Positions 17,391-26,473 of a stretch of DNA of 64,000 bases are shown one piece after another. The stretch comes from Streptomyces echinoruber. GTDB taxonomy: Bacteria > Actinomycetota > Actinomycetes > Streptomycetales > Streptomycetaceae. Made by a program: the position numbers and the translations under genes. The stretch spans positions 124,001-188,000 of the forward strand of contig NZ_BMWH01000005.1 in NCBI RefSeq assembly GCF_014651135.1, in the 5' to 3' direction. Each line of letters starts with the position of its first letter. The first letter of the stretch is position 1. A model generated the notes under the pieces. The model saw only the letters and a program-made list of their open reading frames with translations. It had not been told where the DNA came from and did no database searches.

Positions 17391-19259
17391 TCACAGGCGG
17401 TCCGCGTACAGGCGGTCCCCGTACAAGTCGTAGCTGCGGGCGCTGTGGTACCGGTCGAGGATCTCTCGCACGACCCGCTCCGCGGTCGGCGCCTCGCGCC
17501 CGGGCAGCGGCAGGCCCAGCCGGTGGCCGAGCCCCAGCAGCGCCTCGACCAGCCACGCGGGTTCGGCGAGGAAGGAGCCGGCCGCGTCGCGGTGGTGGTA
17601 CCAGACGCCGAGGCAGGCGGCGCCCGCCGCGACCAGTGCGTAGCGGTCGGCGAGGGCCTGCACCCGCGGGTTCGCCGGCGCGGCGGTGTCGTCGGCGGGC
17701 ACCTCGCACAACTCCGCCCGCAGCCGCCGCAGTTCACCGGTCAGCCCGCCGACCAGCTCGCGCAGCAGGCGGAGTTCGGTCCGCGGACCGCCCCGCCGGC
17801 CACCGTCCGCGCCGAGCGACCGCCCGATCCCGACCAGCGTCGCGGCCAGCGGGTCCCCGGCCGCCCGCAGCACCGGCCGGCCGACGTCCAGCGGCGGCAA
17901 CGCGCCGCCGGCGGCGAACAGTTCCCACGGCGGGGTGCCGTCCCGCAGCCACGAGCGGCGCGCCAACTCCGGCAACTGCGGCACGAGCGCCGACTGGCAG
18001 GCCGCACCGCCGACATGGCCCACCCCCGTCAGCGGCAGATCGCGCAGGAACACGCGGAAGACCCCGTACGGGCCCTCGTCGCAGTGGAAGCGGGCGCCGA
18101 GGACGGCGGACAGGTCGTGGACGCTCTCGCGCAGCAGCCGGGGCACGACGTACCCGGTCACGGCGGCGGCGACGCCGGACGACTCCGGCAGCAGGTGCAG
18201 CGCGCGGCCCGCGACCCGGGACAGGCAGTCGCACACCAGCAGGTTCACGAAGACCCGGGCCAGCACGGCGCGTTGCCGCGGGGAGAGCGCTCCCGCAGCG
18301 CCGCCCGGCGCCTGCCGTCCGGCGTGCCACACGGCCGTACGCAGTGCCGTGTCGCCCCCGCCCAGCACCATGCCCGGCACGGTGGCGCAGGCGAACCGGT
18401 GGGAGCGCAGGGCGAGTTCGGCGCCGTCGCCGACCTGCCCCAGCAGCGTCCCGGCGGGCAGCCGGCAGGTGCGGAACTCCACCTCCCCGACCTCGCAGGC
18501 GCGCAGGCCGAGGAGGCGGCGGGCCGGCCGGCGCACCAGGCGGCCGCCCGGCAGGGACGCGGCCTCGACGAGCAGCACGCTGTGGCTGCGCGCCCCCTCC
18601 CCCGGACGGGTCCGGGCGAAGACGACCAGACCGTCGGCGCGTGCGGCGCCGACCACCGCGGGTCTACGGCCGTCCAGCAGGATGCCGCCCCGCGGTATGC
18701 CGTCCCGCGGTATGCCGTCCCGCAGGGTGCCATCCCGCGGGATGCCGTCCCGCCCGGGCACCGCCGTGCACTCGCCGCGCGTGAAGCAGTCGCCGTACGC
18801 CAGTTCGTACGGTGCCACGGCGAGCGTGCCGCCGCCGAGGAGGAGATCGGAGGCCCACCGGCGCTGCCGCACGGTCCCGGCCGCCCAGACGGGCAGGGTC
18901 GCGAGCAGCGGGCCCACGCCGTGGCCGACGCCGAGCGACGCCGAACGCCGGAACAGCGCCCGCAGGACGCGCACCAGCCGGTCCGTCCGCTCCAGCCGCC
19001 CGCCCAGCGACACGGGGACGACCTCGGCCCCGAGCCCCCATCCGGTTGCCAGGACATCGGCTCCGGGCAGCGGCCGGCCCCGCGCGTCGGCGTCGAGCAG
19101 CGCCCGGCGGCCGAACGGGTTGGCGTCGTCCGCGGGATCCCCGAGGAGCCGTTCCACCTCGGCGACCCGCTCCCGCACGGCGCCCTCGGCGGCGTCGGCC
19201 CCGCCGTCCCCCGCCGCGGCGCGGGGCGCGGGCACCGGCTGCCCGGTCGGGATCAGCAT
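17391..19259 (-). CDS. Divergent acyl-CoA dehydrogenase-like flavoprotein
   Basis: 622 residues. ATG at 19259 overlaps the stop of the paralogue upstream by 7 bp. Segments such as LGVGHGVGPLLATLPVWAAG, LLGGGTLAVAPYELAYGD and TVPGMVLGGGDTALRTAVWH follow the order of acyl-CoA dehydrogenase N- and middle domains; the helical C-terminus has QALADRYALVAAGAACLGVW. It is far longer than the usual 380-residue enzyme. Residues around 205-225 hold RDGIPRDGTLRDGIPRDGIP (15-bp tandem repeats, about 18665-18750). Probably desaturates or oxidises a carrier- or CoA-bound chain; the substrate is unknown and the catalytic base could not be assigned. Confidence 0.7.
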   Translation of the reverse strand: MLIPTGQPVPAPRAAAGDGGADAAEGAVRERVAEVERLLGDPADDANPFGRRALLDADARGRPLPGADVLATGWGLGAEVVPVSLGGRLERTDRLVRVLRALFRRSASLGVGHGVGPLLATLPVWAAGTVRQRRWASDLLLGGGTLAVAPYELAYGDCFTRGECTAVPGRDGIPRDGTLRDGIPRDGIPRGGILLDGRRPAVVGAARADGLVVFARTRPGEGARSHSVLLVEAASLPGGRLVRRPARRLLGLRACEVGEVEFRTCRLPAGTLLGQVGDGAELALRSHRFACATVPGMVLGGGDTALRTAVWHAGRQAPGGAAGALSPRQRAVLARVFVNLLVCDCLSRVAGRALHLLPESSGVAAAVTGYVVPRLLRESVHDLSAVLGARFHCDEGPYGVFRVFLRDLPLTGVGHVGGAACQSALVPQLPELARRSWLRDGTPPWELFAAGGALPPLDVGRPVLRAAGDPLAATLVGIGRSLGADGGRRGGPRTELRLLRELVGGLTGELRRLRAELCEVPADDTAAPANPRVQALADRYALVAAGAACLGVWYHHRDAAGSFLAEPAWLVEALLGLGHRLGLPLPGREAPTAERVVREILDRYHSARSYDLYGDRLYADRL

Positions 19260-21631
19260 GACGACGGCTCCTGGGCGGTGGGACGGGGCAGCACCGAGAA
19301 GAGGTCGCTCCCCTCCTCGTACTGCGTGATCAGCAGCTCGGCCAGCCGGTCGAACAGCACGTCGTCGGCCGCCCGGGGCCGACGCACGCCGAGGTGGGCC
19401 AGCACACGGGCGAGACATGCCTCCAGCCACAGCCCGTCACGCCAGAGCGCTTCGGCGGCGCGACCGGGAGCGTGGTCGGAGGCGTGGCCGGGAGCGTGGC
19501 CGGAGACGTGGCCGAGGGCATGGTCGGGGGCGCGGCCGGAGAGGTAGCCGAGGGCATGGTCGGGGGCGCGGCCGGGGGCGTGGCCGGGGGCGCGGCCGGA
19601 AACGTGGCCGAGGGCATGGTCGGGGGCGCAGCCGGAGACGTGGCCGGGGGCATGGTCGGGGGCCGGGTCGCGGTCCGCCGGGAGGGCGCCACCGGCCCCG
19701 TTGCCCAGCCACACGCCGAGGCAGGCCGCCCCCGCGAAGCACAGCGCGTACGCCCGCGCGTCGGCCAGGCTGCCGGGCGGGGTCCGGCCGGCCGTCGCGG
19801 GAGCGACGGCCATCCGGCGGTGCAGCGCCTCGGCCTCCGTCAGCAGCCGGCCGGCCAGCGCGGCGACACCGCTCAACGCGCTCATCTCACGGGCGAGTTC
19901 CCTCAGCCGCGCCACGGACTCCGGCAACGTGCCGAGGACGGCGCTGCCGTACCGGGACAGCAGGGCGAGCCGGTCCGGGTCCAGCGGCGGCACCGGCCGG
20001 CCGAGCGCGAACAGACGGGCCAGCCGGGGCCGGTGCCCGGACGGGAAGAGGTAGTCCCGCGCCAACGGCCGGAACTGCGCCACCAGCAGGGCCGGGCACA
20101 GGGCCGTATCGGCGAGGGCGTCCGACGCGAAGGCATCCGACGCGGAGGCGTACGACGCCGGGCGAGCGTCCGGTGGGCGGACGTCCGCCGAGGAGGCTTC
20201 CGCCGAGGGGGCATCCACCGGGTGGGCGCTCGTCGGGTGGGCGCTCGTCGGATGGGCGTCCGCCGGTGCCTCGGCGGGGCCGGCGCGGTCGGCCCGCGGC
20301 CGGCCCGGACGGTCACCGGCACGTCCGCCGGCGGGCCCCGGCCCGCGCTCGGGCCGGTCCCGCCGCAGCCGGTCCAGCACCCCGGCGGCCAGCGCGGGCA
20401 CCAGCAGGCCCACGACGGCGGAGGTCACGCTCATCTCGCTGGTCAGCAGGTGAACGGCCCGCACCCCGACGACGGCGAGGACCTCGCCCAGCAGCACATC
20501 GGCGTACGACTCCGTCAGCTCCCGCATCCGCCAGGACGGCACGGAGCCGCCCGCGGACCGGTCGCCCGGCGGCCCGTCCGCGGGGGCTGCCGTACGGCGC
20601 AACGCGGCGCGCAGGGCACGCTCGGCGTCCCCGAGCGGGACCGCCGAGAGGACGGTCCACGCCACCTGGTCGGCCTTCAGGAGCATCTCGATGCCGGCGC
20701 CTTCCCGCCCCACGACGGCGTCCGAACGCACCCGGGCGCCACGGAAGGCGACGACACCGGGCACGGCACCGTCCGCCTTCCGCACGGACTCCCGCACAAC
20801 TCCCCGGCCGACCCCCTGCCCGAACTCTTGGCCGGCCCCCTGCCCAGCCCCCTGACCCGTTCCCTGCCGAGGCCCCTGACCGGCCCTCTGCCCGAAGTCC
20901 CGCACGACCGTCTGCCCGGCGTCCTCCCCGACCGTCTGCCCGGCGTCTTCCCCGGCCGCTTGCCCGGCGTCCTCCCCGGCCGCCGCCGCGGCAGCGGCCG
21001 CTGCCGGCCGGTCGGCAGCCGCGGACAGGTCCCGCAGGTCCCGCGTCTCGAACAGGAGCAGTGAATAGGCACGCGGGCCGGGCACCGGCGAGGTCCGGGC
21101 GAGCACGGACACGAACCGCGGGTCCGCCACGGCCCCGGCCAGCCGCTCCTTCCCGTCGACCCGGTAACCGTTCCGGGTCGGGTAGGCGCTCAACCCGCCG
21201 GCCGGACCGACGACTTCGGCCCGGGTCAGCCCGAAGGACGCACGGGCGCCCGCGGCCACGGGCCCGGCGACCCGGCGCGCGGTGGCGGCGTCCCCGGACA
21301 CCCACACCGGCGCCAGCGCCAGAAAGGTGCCGGCCTGGGCGGCGGCCGCCGCGGGATCACGGCGGGCGCACGAGCGCAGGAGCCGGTGGAGCCGCCCGTA
21401 GTCGTGCAGCGCGCCTCCGAACTCGGCCGGCACGCAGGCCGCGGACAACTCCGCCGGGCCCGGCGGATCCGCGTCACCCGGCGGATCCGCGTCGCCCGGG
21501 GGCACCCGCTCCGTCCCGATCCGCTCCGCCACCCCGGCCCTCCGCGTCCCTCCGTCGTCCCACCGTCCAGGAGGCCGAGTCTCCGTCTCCGGTCTGGAAC
21601 ACCTCTCGAACCTCCGTGGATCACCGATCAC
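19253..21631 (-). CDS. Second divergent acyl-CoA dehydrogenase-like flavoprotein, repeat-rich
   Basis: 792 residues from GTG 21631; a GTG at 21532 with a better ribosome binding site (GGAGG) would give 759. It shares the plan and C-terminal motif (FAGAACLGVWLGN) of its downstream partner, suggesting a heterodimer from duplication. Three low-complexity inserts interrupt the fold: GEDAGQ/GQGAGQ runs (about 20800-20990), an HPTSAHPTSAHPVDAP run (about 20150-20270), and a 60-residue APDHALGHVSG run (about 19475-19665). These are in frame and probably surface loops. Function as acyl-chain oxidoreductase is inferred. Confidence 0.68.
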   Translation of the reverse strand: MIGDPRRFERCSRPETETRPPGRWDDGGTRRAGVAERIGTERVPPGDADPPGDADPPGPAELSAACVPAEFGGALHDYGRLHRLLRSCARRDPAAAAAQAGTFLALAPVWVSGDAATARRVAGPVAAGARASFGLTRAEVVGPAGGLSAYPTRNGYRVDGKERLAGAVADPRFVSVLARTSPVPGPRAYSLLLFETRDLRDLSAAADRPAAAAAAAAAGEDAGQAAGEDAGQTVGEDAGQTVVRDFGQRAGQGPRQGTGQGAGQGAGQEFGQGVGRGVVRESVRKADGAVPGVVAFRGARVRSDAVVGREGAGIEMLLKADQVAWTVLSAVPLGDAERALRAALRRTAAPADGPPGDRSAGGSVPSWRMRELTESYADVLLGEVLAVVGVRAVHLLTSEMSVTSAVVGLLVPALAAGVLDRLRRDRPERGPGPAGGRAGDRPGRPRADRAGPAEAPADAHPTSAHPTSAHPVDAPSAEASSADVRPPDARPASYASASDAFASDALADTALCPALLVAQFRPLARDYLFPSGHRPRLARLFALGRPVPPLDPDRLALLSRYGSAVLGTLPESVARLRELAREMSALSGVAALAGRLLTEAEALHRRMAVAPATAGRTPPGSLADARAYALCFAGAACLGVWLGNGAGGALPADRDPAPDHAPGHVSGCAPDHALGHVSGRAPGHAPGRAPDHALGYLSGRAPDHALGHVSGHAPGHASDHAPGRAAEALWRDGLWLEACLARVLAHLGVRRPRAADDVLFDRLAELLITQYEEGSDLFSVLPRPTAQEPSSC
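19475..19665. repeat. In-frame tandem repeats of about 36 bp within the acyl-CoA dehydrogenase-like gene
   Basis: Alternating copies of ggggcgcggccggagacgtg and ccgagggcatggtcg-like blocks encode APDHALGHVSG / APGHAPGR steps, roughly ten half-units. Length is always a multiple of three. Confidence 0.8.
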
Positions 21632-21688
21632 CGATCACCGACCACTGACCACTGATCCCTGATCACCGATCACCGCGGAGCAGCGCAC

Positions 21689-21979
21689 CTAGTGCGCGGG
21701 CCACCGGGGGCGCACCGCGCCGAGCTCCCGGGCGATCCTCAACTCCAGTTCCGTCAACGGCAGATCGTCACGCACCCGCTCGGGATGCAGGGGCGGCGGC
21801 TCCAGGAGCCGGGCAACGCCGTCCGGCGCCCCGGGCACCCACCGCACCGGCTCGTCCCAGGCCCCGTACGCCATCGGCCAGGGCACGCACGCCCCGAACC
21901 AGACCCCCAACGCCTGAAGCCCCGGCATGGTCAGCACCTTCACCACCACCCGGCCGACCCCGACCCACACGTTCCTCAC
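21689..21979 (-). CDS. Small DUF6059-like protein
   Basis: 96 residues from GTG 21979 with GGGGAGG eight bases upstream. It has a hydrophobic start (WVGVGRVVVKVL, then MPGLQALGVWFGACVPW) and a conserved-looking tail: PPPLHPERVRDDLPLTELEL followed by RIARELGAV. The pattern fits small Streptomyces proteins called DUF6059 that sit beside secondary-metabolite genes; their function is not known. It is the first gene of the run that continues into the two acyl-CoA dehydrogenase-like genes. Confidence 0.55.
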   Translation of the reverse strand: MRNVWVGVGRVVVKVLTMPGLQALGVWFGACVPWPMAYGAWDEPVRWVPGAPDGVARLLEPPPLHPERVRDDLPLTELELRIARELGAVRPRWPAH

Positions 21980-22324
21980 ACCGCCGCCTCCCCTCTCCCG
22001 GCGACCACACCCGACTCCCCCACCCTCCCGCCCCCACCTCAAGCCCTCCTCCAGAAACCCACGAGCCCCGCCCGCCCGCCTCGCCCCGCCTCGCCTCCCG
22101 TCCCCGGCTCCCCGCGGCCGACCAGCCGGCCCGTCACCGGCGATGGGCCCCGGAACAGGCCCGGGGCCGAGGGCCGGCCTGAGTACCGCAGCCGTAGCAG
22201 TGCCGTGGGAACACGGGCGCCACAGGAGGGCGCCGGTGCCGTGGTTCCGCCGGTCCCGTTGCCGGACGCGGTCACGGAGTGCCGGAGAGCGGCGGGAAGC
22301 CGGAAAGCGGCGGGAAGGCCGCGG
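21980..22324. other. 345-bp gene-free stretch
   Basis: Very GC-rich, no supported gene. At 22281-22320 two copies of an 18-bp gccggaaagcggcgggaa-like unit lie just downstream of the cysteine desulfurase stop. The promoter of the DUF6059 gene should lie near 21990-22100. Confidence 0.5.
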
Positions 22325-23494
22325 TCACGCGGTGCCGGCAGCGGCGGCGGTCAGGAGGCGGGCCGCCGTGTCGACGTCCGCCGGGGTGGTCCAGCGGCCC
22401 AGGGAGAGCCGGAGGGCCGATCGTGCCCGGGCGTCGTCCAGGCCCATGGCCCGCAGCACCGGCGAGGGCGCGGGGTCGCCGCTGTGGCAGGCCGAGCCGG
22501 TGGCGGCGGCCACCTCGGGCACGGCGGCCAGGAGTTCGGGCCCGAGGGTGCCGTCGATGCTGACGTTGAGGGTGTTGGGCAGGCGGTGCTCGGCGGGGCC
22601 GTTGAGGTGGACGCGGCCCGGCAGCGCCTCGGTCAGCCGCGTGTGGAGGCGGTCGCGCAGTTCCCGGACGCGGTCGTGGCCGCCGGCGGCCAGTTCCCGG
22701 GCGGCGAGTTCGGCGGCCGTGCCCAGGGCGACGGCGAGGGCGACGTTCTCGGTGCCGGCCCGCAGCCCTCGCTCCTGCCCTCCCCCGTGCACGAGGGGTT
22801 CGAGGGCGACGCCCTCGCGCACGTACAGGGCGGCGACGCCCTTGGGCGCGTACATCTTGTGCCCGACGACGGTCAGCAGGTCCACGCCCAGCTCGTCCAC
22901 GTCCAGCGGGATCTTGCCGGCGGCCTGCGCGGCGTCGCAGTGGAACAGCGCCCCGCGGGCGCGGGCGGTGCGCGCGAGGTCGGCGACCGGCTGCAGGGCG
23001 CCGGTCTCGTTGTTGGCGGCCATGACCGACACCAGGACGGTGCGTTCGGTGAGCGCGGCGGCCAGGGCCGCGGGGTCGACGAGACCGTCGCCGTCGACCG
23101 GCAGGCAGGTCACCTCGACGCCGTGCCACCGCTGCAGCGCCCGGCAGGTCTCCAGGACCGCCGGGTGCTCGGTGACCTGCGTGACCACGTGCGGGCGGTC
23201 CGCTCCGGCGGCCAGGACGGCGCCGCGCACGGCGAGGTTGTCGGCCTCCGAGCCGGAGCCGGCGAACACGATCTCCCCGGCCCGCGCACCGATGAGCCCG
23301 GCCACCTGCCGGCGCGCGCGGGCCAGGGCGGCCCGGGGCCCGGTGGAGTAGGCGTGGGCGCTGGAGGGATTGCCGAACCGGTCCGTCAGGTACGGCAGCA
23401 TCGCCTCCACCACCCGGGGATCGACCGGGGTGGTGGCGTTGTGGTCGAGGTAGACCGGCCCGCCGTCGAGACCGGGGTGCGTGGAGGAGGTCAC
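22325..23494 (-). CDS. Cysteine desulfurase (NifS/IscS family)
   Basis: 389 residues. PLP enzyme signatures are intact: YLDHNATTPVDPRV at the start, TEHPAVL (His110), ANNETGALQP, HCDAAQAAG (Asp188), Lys213 in VGHKMYAPKG, GGGQERGLRAGTEN, and the persulfide-forming Cys in GSACHSGDPAP. It provides sulfur for Fe-S clusters, thio-nucleosides or other cofactors. GTG start at 23494. It lies between the biosynthetic genes and the fluoride operon without close coupling to either, so its customer is not evident; sulfur supply for azoles is not needed because those use Cys already in the peptide. Confidence 0.93.
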   Translation of the reverse strand: MTSSTHPGLDGGPVYLDHNATTPVDPRVVEAMLPYLTDRFGNPSSAHAYSTGPRAALARARRQVAGLIGARAGEIVFAGSGSEADNLAVRGAVLAAGADRPHVVTQVTEHPAVLETCRALQRWHGVEVTCLPVDGDGLVDPAALAAALTERTVLVSVMAANNETGALQPVADLARTARARGALFHCDAAQAAGKIPLDVDELGVDLLTVVGHKMYAPKGVAALYVREGVALEPLVHGGGQERGLRAGTENVALAVALGTAAELAARELAAGGHDRVRELRDRLHTRLTEALPGRVHLNGPAEHRLPNTLNVSIDGTLGPELLAAVPEVAAATGSACHSGDPAPSPVLRAMGLDDARARSALRLSLGRWTTPADVDTAARLLTAAAAGTA

Positions 23495-23554
23495 GCGGCA
23501 TTCTCCGTCTTCACGGGCAGCTCGGCCGGCCGCCGCGGCCGGGCGGCGCCCGCA

Positions 23555-23690
23555 CCCCCGCAGGACGGCCGCCCCCTCACGCCCGCGGGACGGTCGGCCC
23601 CCTCACCCCCACAGGACGGCCGGCCCCCTCACGCCCGCGGGACGGCCGCCCCCCTCACGCCCCCAGGACGGCCGGCCCCCTCACGCCCAC
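23555..23690. repeat. Five tandem repeats of about 28 bp
   Basis: Copies of ggacggccggccccctcacg followed by a variable cccgcg/cccaca segment fill the space between the desulfurase start and the second crcB stop, and include that stop codon. No gene in 23495-23680. Confidence 0.8.
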
Positions 23691-24055
23691 AGGGCCTCGG
23701 CGAGGGCGGCGCCGGCGAAGGCCGCGCCCAGCCCCGCCACCACACTGGCCACGACATTGGCGGCGGCGAAGAACTTCGCGCCGTTCTCGGCCAGGCGGAG
23801 GGTCTCGTAGGAGAACGTCGAGTACGTCGTCAGCGCCCCGCACAGCCCCGTGCCCAGCAGCAGTTGCACGTGGGGGGAGGCGGCCCCGGCCGCGGCGGCG
23901 CCCGACAGCAGGCCCAGGATCAGGCTGCCGGCCACGTTCACGGTGAACGTGCCCCACGGGAACACCGTGTCGTGCCGCTTCTGCACCGCCCGGTCGGTCA
24001 GGTACCGCAGCGGAGCGCCGACCATGGCCCCGACGGCGACGAGCAGCCAGTTCAC
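23681..24055 (-). CDS. crcB: Fluoride ion channel CrcB/Fluc, subunit 2
   Basis: 124 residues, four transmembrane helices. Family motifs [10 protein letters not shown] near residue 14, [18 protein letters not shown] and [15 protein letters not shown] (the Phe-box/TTYSTF region lining the fluoride pore) are present. It exports fluoride as a dual-topology dimer; paired genes like these two often form heterodimers. ATG overlaps the DUF190 stop (ATGA). Confidence 0.93.
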   Translation of the reverse strand: MNWLLVAVGAMVGAPLRYLTDRAVQKRHDTVFPWGTFTVNVAGSLILGLLSGAAAAGAASPHVQLLLGTGLCGALTTYSTFSYETLRLAENGAKFFAAANVVASVVAGLGAAFAGAALAEALWA

Positions 24056-24414
24056 GCCTTCCCCCTCCCCTTGCCCCGCTCCCTGCCCGCGTACCGGACG
24101 ACCTCGCAGTCGTCGAGGACCACCAGCCCTTCCGCCACCAGCTCGTCCAGCTCCGGCAGGAAGCCCCGCACCCGCTCCTCGGTGTCCACGAGGACGACCG
24201 CCACCGGCAGGTCCTCGCTCAGCGACAGGATCCGCGAGGTGTGGATCAGCGAGGAGGCGCCGAAGCCCTCCACGCCGCGGAACACCGACGCGCCGGCCAG
24301 CCCGGCCCGGTGCGCACGGTGCACGATCTCGCTGTACAGCGGCCTGTGGTGCCAGGTGTCGTGCTCCCCGATGAAGATCGTCGCCCGCAGGGCCCTGCCC
24401 GTCAGCCGTGTCAC
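24052..24414 (-). CDS. DUF190 protein between two fluoride channel genes
   Basis: 120 residues from GTG 24414, overlapping the first crcB stop (GTGA). It has the DUF190 pattern: [39 protein letters not shown] and [14 protein letters not shown], a small PII-like fold. DUF190 genes commonly accompany crcB, which suggests a regulatory or accessory role in fluoride export, but the mechanism is unknown. Ends in a basic Gly/Lys/Arg tail. Confidence 0.88.
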   Translation of the reverse strand: MTRLTGRALRATIFIGEHDTWHHRPLYSEIVHRAHRAGLAGASVFRGVEGFGASSLIHTSRILSLSEDLPVAVVLVDTEERVRGFLPELDELVAEGLVVLDDCEVVRYAGRERGKGRGKA

Positions 24415-24896
24415 CGCCGCCTCCACGCCACCAGGCGGCGCGTCACCGTCGCCGCGAGCCACACCGCCGCCAGCGCCGCGCACGGCGTCGCGGCGAGATA
24501 CCCGAGCCCGGTCCGGGAACGACCGCCGTCCACCAGCCTGTGGACGTCCACGGCGTACGTGGAGAACGTCGTGAAGCCGCCCAGGACCCCGGTCCCGAAG
24601 AACGGCCGCACCAGCCGGTGCGCCGCCCACACGTCGGTGACCAGCACCATGAACACGCCGATGACCGCGCAGCCGACGGCGTTGACCCACAGCGTCGTCC
24701 ACGGGAAGCCGCCCGCCGCGACCGGCCACACCTGCGACGCCGCGTACCGGGCCGACGCCCCGGCCGCCCCGCCGAGCGCCACCACCGCCACGACCGGCCC
24801 CTGCGCCCGCCAGGACCGCCACCGCCGAGCGGGCCCGCGCGGATCGACGCCGGGCTCCGCGGGCTCGTCCACCACCTCGGGATTCGGGGCCGACAT
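24411..24896 (-). CDS. crcB: Fluoride ion channel CrcB/Fluc, subunit 1
   Basis: 161 residues; ATG 24896 with AGGAGG upstream. A 35-residue charged N-terminal extension precedes four helices with [34 protein letters not shown] and [15 protein letters not shown]. First gene of the three-gene overlapping operon. Upstream sequence was searched by eye for a fluoride riboswitch and none was convincing. Confidence 0.92.
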   Translation of the reverse strand: MSAPNPEVVDEPAEPGVDPRGPARRWRSWRAQGPVVAVVALGGAAGASARYAASQVWPVAAGGFPWTTLWVNAVGCAVIGVFMVLVTDVWAAHRLVRPFFGTGVLGGFTTFSTYAVDVHRLVDGGRSRTGLGYLAATPCAALAAVWLAATVTRRLVAWRRR

Positions 24897-25263
24897 GGAC
24901 GCACGTCCTCCTACTCGCCACGCCCTCTGCTCGCCGGGGCCCGCACGGCGGCGGGCACGCACCATCGCAAGGAGGGACTGTCGGCGGCACCGGTGCCGCG
25001 GTTCGGGTACGGCGAGCCCCACCGCCGCGCCGCGCTCACCGACCGCGGCCGACACCAGAGTAACGCCGCCCCGCCCTGCCCCGCCGGGCGCGCGGGACGT
25101 GATCGACGGGGCGGCCCGCCGTCCCCGGCCGCGAGCCCTGCTCCGGTCGCCGGACGCCCGGTTCCGCCTGCCCCTCCCGGTTCCGGGTACTCGGCACTCC
25201 GCCGGAAGGACCGGCCGCCCGCTCGGGACAGGTGGACAGGTGGACAGGTGAGGAGATCGCGTC
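24897..25263. other. 367-bp gene-free stretch between divergent units
   Basis: No supported gene. Holds the promoter side of the crcB operon and, near 25235-25255, a tggacagg stutter immediately before the GAGGAG ribosome binding site of the SDR remnant. Confidence 0.45.
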
Positions 25264-25416
25264 ATGCGTGTGCGGGACCGTGTGGTGGGGGTGACCGGCG
25301 CGTCCAGCGGCACCGGGGCGGCACACGGCGGCTGGGACGGACACCGGCGCACCACCCTGCGCAGGGTCGCGACGGCCGCCGCCCTGGCGGGCGTCACCGT
25401 GGGAGCCCGGCCCTGA
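25264..25416 (+). pseudogene. Short-chain dehydrogenase remnant with internal deletion
   Basis: An ATG with a good GAGGAG site opens a 50-residue frame. It begins [20 protein letters not shown], the glycine-rich nucleotide-binding motif of SDR enzymes, and then passes directly into [18 protein letters not shown], which looks like the basic/hydrophobic C-terminal tail of some Streptomyces SDRs. About 250-300 residues of catalytic core are absent. Seen: the two ends joined in frame. Inferred: deletion of the middle. It could instead be an unrelated small protein. Confidence 0.5.
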
Positions 25417-25849
25417 AGCGACTCCGCGCCCGCCGTCGGCGGGTACGGCGACGGCTCCGCACCCGCCGGGGGACGTCCGCCGGAGGACGTCCCCCGGCGG
25501 ACGCGGTGCCGGAAGCTGCCCGGCGGAAGGTGGTCGTCCTCCGGCTCCGCCGGGGGTGCGGCGAACCGGGGCGCGATCCGGGCCGACCGGAGCCCCTGGC
25601 GCCGACCGGAGCCCCCGGCGCCGGCCGGGACGCGGCGACGTCATGTCCGGAGTCCTGGCGGGAAACGCCCCGACCGGTGCTCGCCGGTGCTCGCCGGTGC
25701 TCGCCGGTGCTTGCTGGTGCTCGCTGGTGCTCGCTGGTGTTCGCCGGTCCTCGCATCCCGGGCGTACGACCGGTGGAAACCCGGTTTCGATGCGCTGAAT
25801 GGGTACCCGGCGTCCTGAGGGACCATCACTCGTTCTCGAGGTGAGGGAA
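25417..25849. other. 433-bp gene-free stretch with 10-bp repeats at 25671-25750
   Basis: Eight consecutive 10-bp units (tcgccggtgc, tcgctggtgc, ttgctggtgc and variants) occupy 25671-25750. No coding sequence supported. The SPW-protein promoter should lie in the last 100 bp. Confidence 0.6.
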
Positions 25850-26335
25850 ATGGCAACTTCTCCCAGGCCGTCCATGGAGACGCACCCGGACATCATCGAC
25901 ATGCGCCTGCGCCACGAGATGGCCGAGCGTGCCACGAGCACCCCGCAGGGGCAGGCCCTCGGGACGCTGGCCTTCCTCACCGGCATCTACCTGGCCGCGT
26001 CCCCGTGGATCACCGGCTTCAACGCCATGTCCACGCTGGCCGTCAACAACCTCCTCACCGGCCTCGCCTACGCCATGCTGATGAGCGGGGGATTCGGCCG
26101 GGCCTACGACCGCACCCACAGCATGGCGTGGGGATCCTGCGCCCTGGGAGTGTGGACGATCATCGCGCCGTGGGTGGTGGCCGGTGACGTCAGCACGACC
26201 AAGACCATCGTCAACAACGTCATCACCGGCGCGATCGCCCTCCTCCTCGCCCTCGCCGCCAGCGCGGCCGCCCGGGCGGCGGAGTCGTCGGGCGCCCGGG
26301 GAGACAGGTCGGCGTCGTACATGCCGAACCGCTGA
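25850..26335 (+). CDS. SPW-repeat integral membrane protein
   Basis: 161 residues from ATG 25850 after GAGGTGAGGGAA. Four hydrophobic helices; two copies of the SPW-type motif, LAASPWITGF and TIIAPWVVAGD, each at the start of a two-helix unit. Function of SPW proteins is not established; they are membrane proteins common in actinobacteria. Monocistronic by position. Confidence 0.85.
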   Translation: MATSPRPSMETHPDIIDMRLRHEMAERATSTPQGQALGTLAFLTGIYLAASPWITGFNAMSTLAVNNLLTGLAYAMLMSGGFGRAYDRTHSMAWGSCALGVWTIIAPWVVAGDVSTTKTIVNNVITGAIALLLALAASAAARAAESSGARGDRSASYMPNR

Positions 26336-26473
26336 CCTGCGATCCGACCTCACAATCCGACCCCCGCCGGCGCCCCGAGGGCGCCGGCCTCGCGCTGCGG
26401 GTGCGGCCCGGCCGGTGGCGGGGCGCGCCGGGCTCCTGCTGGAACGGCGGCCTCTGCAGTAGGCTGCTGACCC

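Noticed and set aside
15978..19547. 1,189-codon plus-strand open frame
   Set aside because: Covers the transferase, ACP-like and dehydrogenase genes in antisense; sequence is Arg/Pro/Ala-rich with no domain.
24897..25060. Possible fluoride riboswitch upstream of crcB (a GCGATGG string on the minus strand)
   Set aside because: Only that short string fits; the remaining conserved segments and pseudoknot partner of the crcB motif were not found.
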